Assembly: GCA_030018805.1 (NCBI GenBank) | Contig: JASEHL010000006.1 | Location: forward strand, 1 to 38,090 | Length of the DNA stretch: 38,090 nt | Direction: 5' to 3' | Source of the DNA: Patescibacteria group bacterium | GTDB taxonomy: Bacteria > Patescibacteriota > Minisyncoccia > Moranbacterales > UBA11712 | Shown: piece by piece, positions 1 through 8,366 of the stretch | How the letters are laid out: the number at the start of each line of letters is the position of its first letter | Position numbering within the stretch: position 1 is the stretch's first letter | Notes under the pieces: generated by a model | Told to the model about the DNA's origin: nothing | Seen by the model: only the letters and a program-made list of their open reading frames with translations | Databases searched by the model: none | Translations under genes and position numbers: made by a program

Positions 1-70
1 CCTTTAAGGCGATCCCACTCATCAAGCCACCGCCTTTGGCGGGGGTGAACTGACTAAAAAAGCATCCAAT

Positions 71-1561
71 ATGCACACGAAGCCCAAAATTCACGTTGAT
101 TCTTTCGAGGAATATCGCATTTCAGTTTTGAGATACATCGAGTGGATGTTGCGCCGCCATTTCAAGAACGCGAAAAAAATTGCAATGAAAGAAGTGAAGA
201 CAAAGCAGTTGGAATTGAACGCGTATGAAAATTTCAGGTACCTTGAACCGGCTAAGGAAAGGCAAATCATTCTTCTCGATGACGACAGAATTATAACATC
301 GCCTGCCGAAAAAGCGATTGCCGAGGGAAAATTTTTTTGGGAGCACACCGCGGCCGGAGAGGCAACGAGACTGGGGCTGGGAACGAAGTATCTTCTCAAT
401 TTGAACCGGTTTTCCCTTGAGGATATCGCGAGGCATATTCGCGAAGAAACTGTTCAAGAGCTTGAAAAAGCGGGGATCAAAGGCAAAAAACTGGCGAAAG
501 AAAAAAAGAGAATATCGAAAGAGATTACCAAAAAGAAAGTTCTGGAAGCGGCTGGAGGCGATCCTAGAAAACTCCTCAATATTTCGCTAGGCAACAGACA
601 TATGCTTCAGATGGCCTTTGACGTCGTCCGAATCGCGAAACAAAACAAAAAAAATCCGAAAAAGATTTTGGCAAAGCAAAACGCCCTCATTATTCTCAAC
701 GAACAGACGGCCGAAGAAATTCTCGAAGAGTTCAAGAGATTCGTTTTTTTCGGCCTCAATCCCAAAAAAGTTCTTTTCATGATTCAGCGGAGCTTTCACG
801 GAATATACATCAAAGAAGGAAGTCTTTTTTACGACCGGACAACGGAAAAAAACAAAAGGCTCCACAATCACGGGCAAATGGTGATGCAAAAAGCCCACGA
901 TAATGTCATATTCCGGGTTGATCCGAAAAACACCAGTCGGAAATTTTACCTCACGAGCAAGGAACTTGAAAAAATATTATCCACGCATGATGATTTGCTT
1001 TCTTACAACATCGAAGATCTGGGATACCTCACTTACTCCGTGGATCTCCCAAGTCTGGCACTTTCGCTCGAACTCGGAAAAAAAGGATACAATATGGTGA
1101 TGGAAATTGTCGCCCAAAATCCGCTGAAGCCCCAGAAAGGCGGCGCTTGTTTTTTCGACCGGAAGCTCAAGCGTCTGGTGATGATTGAAACCAATCAACT
1201 GAAAAACATCAAAAACGAAGACATCAAGCACCTCAATAAAAACTTCAATCATTACCCCAAGCCGGTCGAAGCCTACCGGGCGATAAAAAAGAGAGGACTC
1301 GCGGTTACTTTCGAAGTGAAAAGCGGATTCAATCAAAGCGGCGACCCGGAAGATTACATATATGCCTGTCCGGTCCAGGGCGAAACCAATTTTCTGGTTA
1401 AAACCGCCTACATAATGCGAAAAAATCTCAAACCCATACACAACTGGAAATCGCCGGCCACCACCCCGCTAGCCGTCCGGGCTATGTTCGAGCAGGAAGC
1501 GCAGGAGGGATTCAAAGAATTTTTACGAGACATTAAGAAGGGAAAATTCAGGACTTATTAG
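71..1561 (+). CDS. Divergent UDPGP-family-like (UTP-sugar-1-phosphate uridylyltransferase / UDP-GlcNAc pyrophosphorylase fold) protein
   Basis: 496 aa ORF; GEATRLGLGTKYLLNL resembles a degenerate nucleotide-binding loop; FFGLNPKKVLFMIQRSFHGIY and DLLSYNIEDLGYLTYSVD...MVMEIVAQNPLKPQKGG resemble UDPGP core segments. Confidence 0.5.
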   Translation: MHTKPKIHVDSFEEYRISVLRYIEWMLRRHFKNAKKIAMKEVKTKQLELNAYENFRYLEPAKERQIILLDDDRIITSPAEKAIAEGKFFWEHTAAGEATRLGLGTKYLLNLNRFSLEDIARHIREETVQELEKAGIKGKKLAKEKKRISKEITKKKVLEAAGGDPRKLLNISLGNRHMLQMAFDVVRIAKQNKKNPKKILAKQNALIILNEQTAEEILEEFKRFVFFGLNPKKVLFMIQRSFHGIYIKEGSLFYDRTTEKNKRLHNHGQMVMQKAHDNVIFRVDPKNTSRKFYLTSKELEKILSTHDDLLSYNIEDLGYLTYSVDLPSLALSLELGKKGYNMVMEIVAQNPLKPQKGGACFFDRKLKRLVMIETNQLKNIKNEDIKHLNKNFNHYPKPVEAYRAIKKRGLAVTFEVKSGFNQSGDPEDYIYACPVQGETNFLVKTAYIMRKNLKPIHNWKSPATTPLAVRAMFEQEAQEGFKEFLRDIKKGKFRTY

Positions 1562-1598
1562 CTTGTAGACGTCCGACGTCTACAAGCGTCTACAAAGT
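1561..1598. repeat. Near-perfect palindrome CTTGTAGACGTCCGACGTCTACAAG followed by partial copy CGTCTACAAAG
   Basis: Read directly; about 12-nt arms around one central base, in the intergenic gap before the GT4 gene. Confidence 0.8.
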
Positions 1599-1603
1599 AA
1601 TTC

Positions 1604-2719
1604 ATGCGTATTGCTATAAATGCCGCCGATTTGGACCATCAGCGGATCGACGGCACGCGGATATACATCTGGAATATGCTGAAAAATTTTGGTCTTCTCG
1701 AAAAGGAGGGCCAATTTTTGATTTATCACAAGAGCGAATTCAATTCAGAACTCACGTTTCCAATATTTGAAAATTATAAAATTAAAAGTTTAAAATTTCC
1801 CTTCTGGTGGACGCAGACCCGTTTTGCCTGGGAAATGTTTCGCGAAAAACCCGACGTGCTCTGGATGCCGATGCACTCATTGCCTTTCATGCGATCAGAA
1901 AAAACTAAAACTGTCGTCACGATTCATGACCTGGCTTTCAAATTTTTTCCTCATTTTTTTCCCAAAAAAGATCTGCGAAGGCTGAATTATTTCACCGATT
2001 ACGCCGTGAAAAATGCTGACAAACTGATCGCCGTATCAAATTCGACGAAGAACGATATTCTAAAATTGTATCCAGAAATCAGGGAAGAAAAAATAAAAGT
2101 AATATACCACGGCTACGACAAAGATTTATTCAATGAAAATTTTTCGCTGGACGAAATAAAAAAAACAAATACTAAATACCAAATACCATATACCAAATAC
2201 ATAATCTACGTCGGCGCCATTCAGCCTCGCAAAAACATCGGCGTTTTGATCGACGCTTTTAAATTCCTGCGCCGCGTTGAATCGTATAAAGACACAGGAC
2301 TCGTCATTGCCGGAGATCTGGGATGGCTGTATGATGATACAGTTTCCAAAATCAAAAAGACGAAAAATGTTTTCGCGACCGGAAAATTCGAAACAAAGGA
2401 CCTCCCAGCGCTTCTTCGGGGAGCCGAAGCTTTTGTTCTGCCGTCGCTCTATGAAGGCTTTGGATTGCCGGCAATCGAGGCGATGGCCTGCGGAACACCG
2501 GTCATCGCGGCGAACAATTCGAGTATTTCCGAAATTACAGGCGGTGCCGGATTGCTTTTTGATGCTTATAAATCGGAAGGATTGGCTGGAACTTTGAAAA
2601 AAATCCTCGAAAGTGCTAAACTGCGAGATGACCTACGAAAGAAAGGACTCGAGCGCGTCAAAGATTTCAGCTGGGAGAAATGCGCGAACGAGACATTGGA
2701 ATGGCTGAAAGATTGGTAA
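1604..2719 (+). CDS. GT4-family (group 1) glycosyltransferase
   Basis: IIYVGAIQPRKNIGVLIDAF, LPSLYEGFGLPAIEAMACGTPVIAANNSSISEITGGAGLLFD are GT4 signatures. Confidence 0.92.
   Translation: MRIAINAADLDHQRIDGTRIYIWNMLKNFGLLEKEGQFLIYHKSEFNSELTFPIFENYKIKSLKFPFWWTQTRFAWEMFREKPDVLWMPMHSLPFMRSEKTKTVVTIHDLAFKFFPHFFPKKDLRRLNYFTDYAVKNADKLIAVSNSTKNDILKLYPEIREEKIKVIYHGYDKDLFNENFSLDEIKKTNTKYQIPYTKYIIYVGAIQPRKNIGVLIDAFKFLRRVESYKDTGLVIAGDLGWLYDDTVSKIKKTKNVFATGKFETKDLPALLRGAEAFVLPSLYEGFGLPAIEAMACGTPVIAANNSSISEITGGAGLLFDAYKSEGLAGTLKKILESAKLRDDLRKKGLERVKDFSWEKCANETLEWLKDW
2166..2200. repeat. Heptanucleotide array AAATACT|AAATACC|AAATACC|ATATACC|AAATACA, intragenic
   Basis: Five consecutive 7-nt units read in sequence; encodes TKYQIPYTKYI in the GT4 gene. 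Confidence 0.85.
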
Positions 2720-2737
2720 TTTTCCATTTTTTTTCAA

Positions 2738-3709
2738 ATGCTAAAAATTTCGAAGATATTATTTTTTTTGCTCGTCGTGTTTTCTATGATTTCCCTTGCA
2801 TCGGCAGCAAAAAAATCAAAATGGCAGTCGCTTCTTGAAAAAAACAATGTCCCGCAGACTTTTTGGCAAAAGTATCTTCCCAAAGTGAGTCGCGGGGAAT
2901 ATAGAAAGGCCGTCAAAGAATATCAAAACGCCCAAAGCAGCGGAAGCGGAGAAAACGGCAGTGGCGATTCGAGCGACGACATAAAAATCATTGAAGGAAA
3001 GTATCCGCTTCCGGTCAGCTCTGGAAAAATCGCTCGCGAACAGCATCTTTGGCTCAAAAGCAACCAGTCGGCGAGCAGTCATTATGAAATGACGAACACG
3101 TCGAATTCCTGCCGAAACGGAATGGCGGGCGGGTATGGCGCTTTTGGACCACTGGATAAAGGAGACAAAAGCGAAGAAAAATATTATGTGACAATGCGCT
3201 GGGGATACGCTGATTGGATCGAGCCGGAATCGGAACTTGGAGGGGATACCTCCAAGAGCGCCACGTCTTTGACGCTTGATGACGCGGGCGATTTTGCCAA
3301 GTCCGGTTACGTGAAAATCGAAGATGAGTATATTCGCTATTCTTCAAAAAGCGGCGACAAGCTCAAGGGGCTCAAACGCGGATACAAAAGTTCGAAGGGA
3401 TCACATGAAAAAAACAAAAACGTGCGGCAGGTTTATCGCTATAAAGGCGGGCAGTGGGAACGAGCGACGCGCTCTCTCCGCGCCAATTCCGACAAAAAAG
3501 ACTGGTACAAAAAGAAGAAAGTTCTTGTGACGAACGAGCGCAACGGGGAAAAAGTCGTCGCTTCAATTCTGGAGTCCGGCCCGGCAATTTGGACAAACCG
3601 AGTGGGAGGGCTGTCATCCGAGGCGTTTGAGGCGATTGACGCGAAAAACAATGAAAACTGCACGTTTCAGTACGTGGATGAGGACACGAAATTGGGGGAA
3701 GTTGATTAG
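2738..3709 (+). CDS. Secreted RlpA/double-psi beta-barrel-like protein with a phage-structural-like insert
   Basis: N-terminal signal peptide (ILFFLLVVFSMISLASA); VLVTNERNGEKVVASILESGPAIWTNRVGGLSSEAFEAI resembles DPBB/RlpA; internal TSLTLDDAGDFAKSGYVKIEDEYIRYSSKSGDKLKGLKRGYKSS. Confidence 0.65.
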   Translation: MLKISKILFFLLVVFSMISLASAAKKSKWQSLLEKNNVPQTFWQKYLPKVSRGEYRKAVKEYQNAQSSGSGENGSGDSSDDIKIIEGKYPLPVSSGKIAREQHLWLKSNQSASSHYEMTNTSNSCRNGMAGGYGAFGPLDKGDKSEEKYYVTMRWGYADWIEPESELGGDTSKSATSLTLDDAGDFAKSGYVKIEDEYIRYSSKSGDKLKGLKRGYKSSKGSHEKNKNVRQVYRYKGGQWERATRSLRANSDKKDWYKKKKVLVTNERNGEKVVASILESGPAIWTNRVGGLSSEAFEAIDAKNNENCTFQYVDEDTKLGEVD

Positions 3710-3858
3710 AATTTCTAATTGATCTAATTTTTAATCAAATCCCAATTATTAAATGCCAAATATTTATGTTTCAGCTTTCTATCTTTTTATTCTGAATTGG
3801 GCTTTGGGAATTGGGATTTATTTAGATCAATTAGGCGAATTAGAAATTAGAAATTAAA
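3709..3858. repeat. Intergenic inverted-repeat island with heptamer-periodic arms
   Basis: Left arm AATTTCTAATTGATCTAA...AATCCCAATT; right arm AATTGGGATTTATTTAGATCAATTAGGCGAATTAGAAATTAGAAATT; 7-mers GAATTGG|GCTTTGG|GAATTGG and GAATTAG|AAATTAG|AAATTAA. Confidence 0.75.
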
Positions 3859-5427
3859 ATGAGAAGAAATAATAAAATTTTTTTAGCGTTATTTTTTGCA
3901 GTTAACCTTTTTTTAGCAGGATTACCTATTGATTTTGTTTCAGCAAAAAAAATCGAGAAAAAGCAGGCTGCGACAAATGTGCCCGCCATCTACCCCCGCT
4001 CCTCCTGGTCCAGCGCGGCTTATGACAAACGGACAAAGAAAGTCTGGCCGGCGGAAATTGAAGCGCCGAAAGTAATCATTGTTCACCATACGGCGATGAA
4101 TTACAAAGGCGCGACGTCGAAACAAATCAAAAAAATATACCGCTATCATTCCTATTCCCGCAAATGGGGCGACATCGGATACAACTACATCATCGGAAAA
4201 GACGGCCTGATTTTCGAAGGGCGCTATGGCGGAAACGGAGTGATTGGCGGACATTCGTACTATGACGGAACGAATTACAACAATGGGTCGATCGGAATCG
4301 CGATCTTGGGAAATTACGTCGGTGAGTCGCTTTCCTCCGAATCACTCGATTCGCTTCAAAAACTTACCGGGTGGCTCGCGGCGAACAACGATATAAGCAT
4401 CAACGAAGATTATAAATTTTTCAACAAAAAACTCTCTTCACGATTGATCGGCCACAAAGACGTTGCCAGCACGGCTTGTCCCGGAAAGAATATATATAAT
4501 AATCTGTCAAGTATTCGGTCAAGCGCCGTGAATTTTTCAAGTTCCTATCGAAACTATGCCTATCAAATTTCGGGCGAAAGCGGAAAATATGAAATCTCGG
4601 GCGGAAAAAGATATTCAGGAAGCGCGAGAAGCGCCATCGCGACGATCTCCGAGACCCAGCTCGAAGCCTATCCTTTGGCGGGACAAGCGGAAAACGACGA
4701 AAGCACAAGCGAAACCGCTTATCCATCCGGAACGCTTGTCAAAATTTCCGCGGAAGGAAAGCGGGGAATCATTGAAAGCGGAGTTTTGCGGACGATAAAC
4801 AGCGAAGGTGTTTTTTCTTCGAGCTACGATAATTCGAGTTTCGTGGAAATCGCGAGCGAAAAATGGGAAGGCTATTCAAATGGAGCGGCGGCTGGATTCC
4901 GAAACGGCGCGTTTGCGCGGGATTCGGGCGGAAATTATTTCATTTTTTCCGCGAACCAGAAAAGAAAATTGAATCTCTCAAGCGAGGACTTGAAATTGAT
5001 CAATTTGAGTTCAGCGCATGAAATTTCAGACGGCGAAAATATCCTGTATCCGGAAGGCGAAGGCATATCAGGCGCGACAGGCTTTCCGGAAGGATCGCTT
5101 CTCACGAGTGATTACAAAAATTATTTTTATGTTTCGGGAAGCGGCGCGAAGAGAAAATTATCAAAAAACGTTTTCCGGGCGACTTTTTCGCGGGGGATGG
5201 CCATCAAGGTTTCTCAAAAGTTGTTGAAAAAATATAAAAATGGAGGAAGTTTGTCGTTTCAAAACGGAGCGGTCGTAAACTATCGAAACAAATATTTTTT
5301 CGTCGAAAGCGGAGCACGCCGGCAATTCGCGACGAAAAGCCTGGCCGTTTCCATGGGTTACAAAAACATTGTCAAAGCCAAACGAACCGAAATGGCGGAA
5401 ATCGGTGAGGGAGCTGTTATTGAATGA
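3859..5427 (+). CDS. Secreted N-acetylmuramoyl-L-alanine amidase / PGRP-domain protein with C-terminal repeats
   Basis: Signal peptide; YPRSSWSS, VIIVHHTAMN, GYNYIIGKDGLIFEGR, NNGSIGIAILGNY, LIGHKDVASTACPGKNIYNNL (Amidase_2/PGRP); about 4 C-terminal repeats from about 4720. Confidence 0.88.
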   Translation: MRRNNKIFLALFFAVNLFLAGLPIDFVSAKKIEKKQAATNVPAIYPRSSWSSAAYDKRTKKVWPAEIEAPKVIIVHHTAMNYKGATSKQIKKIYRYHSYSRKWGDIGYNYIIGKDGLIFEGRYGGNGVIGGHSYYDGTNYNNGSIGIAILGNYVGESLSSESLDSLQKLTGWLAANNDISINEDYKFFNKKLSSRLIGHKDVASTACPGKNIYNNLSSIRSSAVNFSSSYRNYAYQISGESGKYEISGGKRYSGSARSAIATISETQLEAYPLAGQAENDESTSETAYPSGTLVKISAEGKRGIIESGVLRTINSEGVFSSSYDNSSFVEIASEKWEGYSNGAAAGFRNGAFARDSGGNYFIFSANQKRKLNLSSEDLKLINLSSAHEISDGENILYPEGEGISGATGFPEGSLLTSDYKNYFYVSGSGAKRKLSKNVFRATFSRGMAIKVSQKLLKKYKNGGSLSFQNGAVVNYRNKYFFVESGARRQFATKSLAVSMGYKNIVKAKRTEMAEIGEGAVIE

Positions 5428-5463
5428 GCGAAAGCGCGCGAGAGCCAAAAATATGTTTCCCTA

Positions 5464-5530
5464 AATAAAAACATTCCAACACTCTTGCCCGCCCGCCTTT
5501 GGAGGGAGAACATCGGAATGTTTTTTTATT
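5464..5530. terminator. Bidirectional terminator-like inverted repeat between convergent genes
   Basis: AATAAAAACATTCC ... GGAATGTTTTTTTATT; loop contains CCCGCCTTTGGAGGG mini-palindrome. Confidence 0.7.
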
Positions 5531-5909
5531 GCTTTCGTTCTTCTTCTATGAACGTATATTTGGCTGTGATCAAAAGAAAAACGGAAAAAACAGCGGCAAT
5601 GATGATTTGCCAGATTTTCATCTTATATAGGCTCAAAATAAGCAAAATTGTGATAATAAAAAGAATGATATTGAGAATGTTTTGGGAAATAGCTTTGAAT
5701 TTGGAAGATTCCACGGGACGAGATTCTTTTGCTTGCCAAGCGAATAGCCATCCCAAAATCAGAATTGCCGCGAGAAGATACTTAGGGCTGAAATGAGAGC
5801 TGACGATTCCCGGCAAAATCAATTCCGGTATCAGCATGAGAAAAAAGGTGATGATTGCGGAAATCAGCAGATCCTTTATTATTTTGTGGAAAAAAGTCCG
5901 AGGAGTCAT
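5526..5909 (-). CDS. Small multi-pass membrane protein
   Basis: 127 aa, hydrophobic segments (LLISAIITFFLMLIPELILPGIV, LAAILILGWLFAW, ILNIILFIITILLILSLY). Confidence 0.6.
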   Translation of the reverse strand: MTPRTFFHKIIKDLLISAIITFFLMLIPELILPGIVSSHFSPKYLLAAILILGWLFAWQAKESRPVESSKFKAISQNILNIILFIITILLILSLYKMKIWQIIIAAVFSVFLLITAKYTFIEEERKQ

Positions 5910-5910
5910 G

Positions 5911-6918
5911 TTATATCGGTTGCTTATATATGTATCTGTTGAGAATCGAAGCGAATATCACACGCAGAGAATCTTTGGCTGTCGCGTATGATTTTTCGGC
6001 GATGAAAGAAATTTTTGCCGTCCCGATGTCGATATCGGAAACATCACACTCCGCGGGCAAGCTGATGGAAAAAAAATAGTACCGGCCGATACTTTCCGGC
6101 ATGACGGCGCTGTCAAAGGAACATTCAATCTTTTGACTTGAAAGGCCTCCTTCTTTTCCTTCACACAAAAATGGTTCTTGAGCCTCTGTGTCCCGCGCGG
6201 CAATGGCGCGGAAATCCGGCCAAATTTCTTTCAGAAAATCCGCGTTTTCGATGCGGCGTTTTTCACCGTCCTGAATGAGATACAGATTGTGAGAAGGAAA
6301 TCCCTGAAAAATGGCGCCGTCGGGATGCGGCTGTGTCCAGAGAAAAACTTTTTTGTCCGCGTCGGGAAATTGGTCGAGGGCGGATTTTTCGACGTCAACC
6401 AGATTGTCAAAACTGTACCCGAAGGCGCGAAATATTTCCGGTCCCGGGAAAAGAATTTTTTTTCCGTTGGAAATAAAAAAAACTTCGTTGGTGGGCTTGA
6501 GATGAAGAAGAGATCCGCTGGGATATTTTGTTTTGTTTTCAAAAAAAATCAAATCGCGCAGTTCTTCCTGGCTTGTGATCGGATCTCCCTCGGGAAAAAG
6601 AAAAGCCCGATAAGTCTTGCGGACAAAAACTTCGGGTTTTTCCTTGAAGCAGGATTGATTGCCGGTTCTTTTCAAAGTGGCGTCCAGGTTTACATAACGA
6701 TTTTTTTGAATCGGAAAAACACCGAAGGAAATTTTTTTTTCATTCACGTTCTTTTCCGGCTCAAATTTTGAGAGGTTGGGCTCGTCGGAAAGATAGCTGA
6801 AATCTTCAACAGGAAAAAGAATCAAATATATTCCGGCCGCCACGGCGATTGCCGGGATCAAAAAAACGACAGTTCGGACCGCCCGGTAAGCGATTTCAAG
6901 TTTTTTGCTTTGGGCCAT
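5911..6918 (-). CDS. Membrane-anchored extracytoplasmic protein with amidase-type C-terminal repeats
   Basis: Start at internal ATG (MAQSKKLEIAYRAVRTVVFLIPAIAVAAGIYLILFP); YPSGSLLHLKPTNEVFFISNGKKILF and HPDGAIFQGFPSHNLYLIQDGEKRRIEN match repeat style of the 3859 gene. Confidence 0.7.
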   Translation of the reverse strand: MAQSKKLEIAYRAVRTVVFLIPAIAVAAGIYLILFPVEDFSYLSDEPNLSKFEPEKNVNEKKISFGVFPIQKNRYVNLDATLKRTGNQSCFKEKPEVFVRKTYRAFLFPEGDPITSQEELRDLIFFENKTKYPSGSLLHLKPTNEVFFISNGKKILFPGPEIFRAFGYSFDNLVDVEKSALDQFPDADKKVFLWTQPHPDGAIFQGFPSHNLYLIQDGEKRRIENADFLKEIWPDFRAIAARDTEAQEPFLCEGKEGGLSSQKIECSFDSAVMPESIGRYYFFSISLPAECDVSDIDIGTAKISFIAEKSYATAKDSLRVIFASILNRYIYKQPI

Positions 6919-6957
6919 AAGGTAATAGTAGATGCTTTCGGGAGGTTGTGTCAAAAA

Positions 6958-6986
6958 TTGCTTATCCCTCGATATTTTATTATAAT
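6958..6986 (+). promoter_or_regulatory. Sigma70-like promoter TTGCTT-N17-TATAAT
   Basis: Read directly; upstream of FtsA-like gene start (7022). Confidence 0.6.
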
Positions 6987-7021
6987 TGCAGAAAGAAAAC
7001 AAAAGCGTAATTGTTCAAGAT

Positions 7022-8287
7022 ATGGGAATATTTTCTAAAATTTTTAGGCGAAGAGGTGGAGGTGGCCATGCGCTGGCTTTGGATATCGGAACGGAAGTGG
7101 TGAAAGCCCTCATTTTCAAGGTCGACGAAGAATCGGAGAAGGGTATTGTGATAGGAGTAGGACGATTTCGCCAGCGTCTTGGGGATATGCAGTCCGGCGC
7201 GGTGAGCGACATATCGGGCGTGGTGAATTCTTGCGAGGAAGCCATTGCGAAAGCTGAAGAAATGGCTGGCGTCCGGCGGGTGGAACAATCGATACTGGGA
7301 ATCGCGGGAGAACTCGTGAAGGGCTCAACAACCACGGTTCATTATGAGCGGCTGAAGCCGGACATAAGAATCGACCTTCCCGAACTCAAAAACATAGTCC
7401 AGAAAGTTCAGTGGAAAGCTTTTGATCGGATTCGGCAGCAACTGGCTTGGGAAACCGGTCACAGTGAAATAGACGTGAAACTTATAAACGCGGCTATCGT
7501 GGACGTGAGAATTGACGGGTATCGTGTCACCAATCCACTCGGTTTTCAAGGGCGCGACGTTTCGATTGGCGTTTTCAACGCCTATGCGCCAATGGTGCAT
7601 TTGGGAGCGCTTCAAAAAATTGCCGAAGAACTTGGCCTCGATCTCTTGAGTATCGCCGCCGAACCGTACGCGGTCGCTCGATCAATGGGACTTGAGAATA
7701 CGGTTGATTTCAGCGCCATTTTCGTCGACATTGGAGGCGGAACGACGGATATCGCTGTGGTGAGGAATGGCGGGTTGGAAGGAACAAAGATGTTCGCGCT
7801 GGGCGGACGCGCTTTTACAAAACGCCTGGCGCAAGAGCTAAATATCAATTTCGAAGAAGCTGAACAACTCAAAATTCGATATGGTCGGGGAGAATTGGGA
7901 AAAGATGTTTCAGTGAGAATTTCGAATTTGCTGACTGAAGATTGTCAGGTATGGCTCGACGGAGTCGAGCTGTCGCTTAGCGAATTTTCTGAAACCGATT
8001 TACTGCCGTCAAAAATCCTTCTTTGCGGAGGAGGCTCGGCTCTTCCGGGCATAAGAGAAGCGCTGATTGGAAAAGAGTGGTTCAAAAATCTGCCGTTTTC
8101 CAAAAAGCCCAGCGTGAATTTTCTGCAGCCGAAAGACGTGGCGAACATTCATGATAAAACGGGACTTCTGCGGGATCCGCAAGATGTGACACCGATGGGG
8201 CTTGCAAATCTGGCACTGGATCTTGTCGGAGAAGAAAAAGTGCTCTCAAGCATGCTCCGAAGAGCGGTAAAAATGATGCAGAACTAA
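7022..8287 (+). CDS. FtsA/PilM-like actin-fold ATPase
   Basis: ALDIGTEVVKALIF, FVDIGGGTTDIAVVRNG, ILLCGGGSALPGIREAL; likely start MGIFSKIF at 7022. Confidence 0.85.
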   Translation: MGIFSKIFRRRGGGGHALALDIGTEVVKALIFKVDEESEKGIVIGVGRFRQRLGDMQSGAVSDISGVVNSCEEAIAKAEEMAGVRRVEQSILGIAGELVKGSTTTVHYERLKPDIRIDLPELKNIVQKVQWKAFDRIRQQLAWETGHSEIDVKLINAAIVDVRIDGYRVTNPLGFQGRDVSIGVFNAYAPMVHLGALQKIAEELGLDLLSIAAEPYAVARSMGLENTVDFSAIFVDIGGGTTDIAVVRNGGLEGTKMFALGGRAFTKRLAQELNINFEEAEQLKIRYGRGELGKDVSVRISNLLTEDCQVWLDGVELSLSEFSETDLLPSKILLCGGGSALPGIREALIGKEWFKNLPFSKKPSVNFLQPKDVANIHDKTGLLRDPQDVTPMGLANLALDLVGEEKVLSSMLRRAVKMMQN

Positions 8288-8364
8288 AATCACATAACAC
8301 ATAACACATAAACACATAACATGGAGCGAGATTTTTATGCGCTCCATACTATGTGTTTCATGAT
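8288..8364. repeat. Heptamer repeat island with inverted arms (ACATAAC)n-ATGGAGC ... GCTCCAT-ACTATGT-GTTTCAT
   Basis: Read directly; 7-nt units with complementary right arm. Confidence 0.8.
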
Positions 8365-8366
8365 TT

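Noticed and set aside
26-46. CCACCGCCTTTGGCGGGGG hairpin at the window start as a specific regulatory element
   Set aside because: Upstream context is truncated by the window edge; could be a terminator of the preceding gene or a dispersed GC palindrome, not decidable here.
2734-3709. Prophage remnant, suggested by phage-tail-like insert and the baseplate-J-like gene
   Set aside because: No capsid, terminase, portal, integrase or lysis genes; both proteins sit among cell-envelope genes with signal peptide/TM anchors.
6178-6771. 197-aa plus-strand ORF
   Set aside because: Antisense to the 5911-6918 membrane protein, whose TM and repeat units are convincing.
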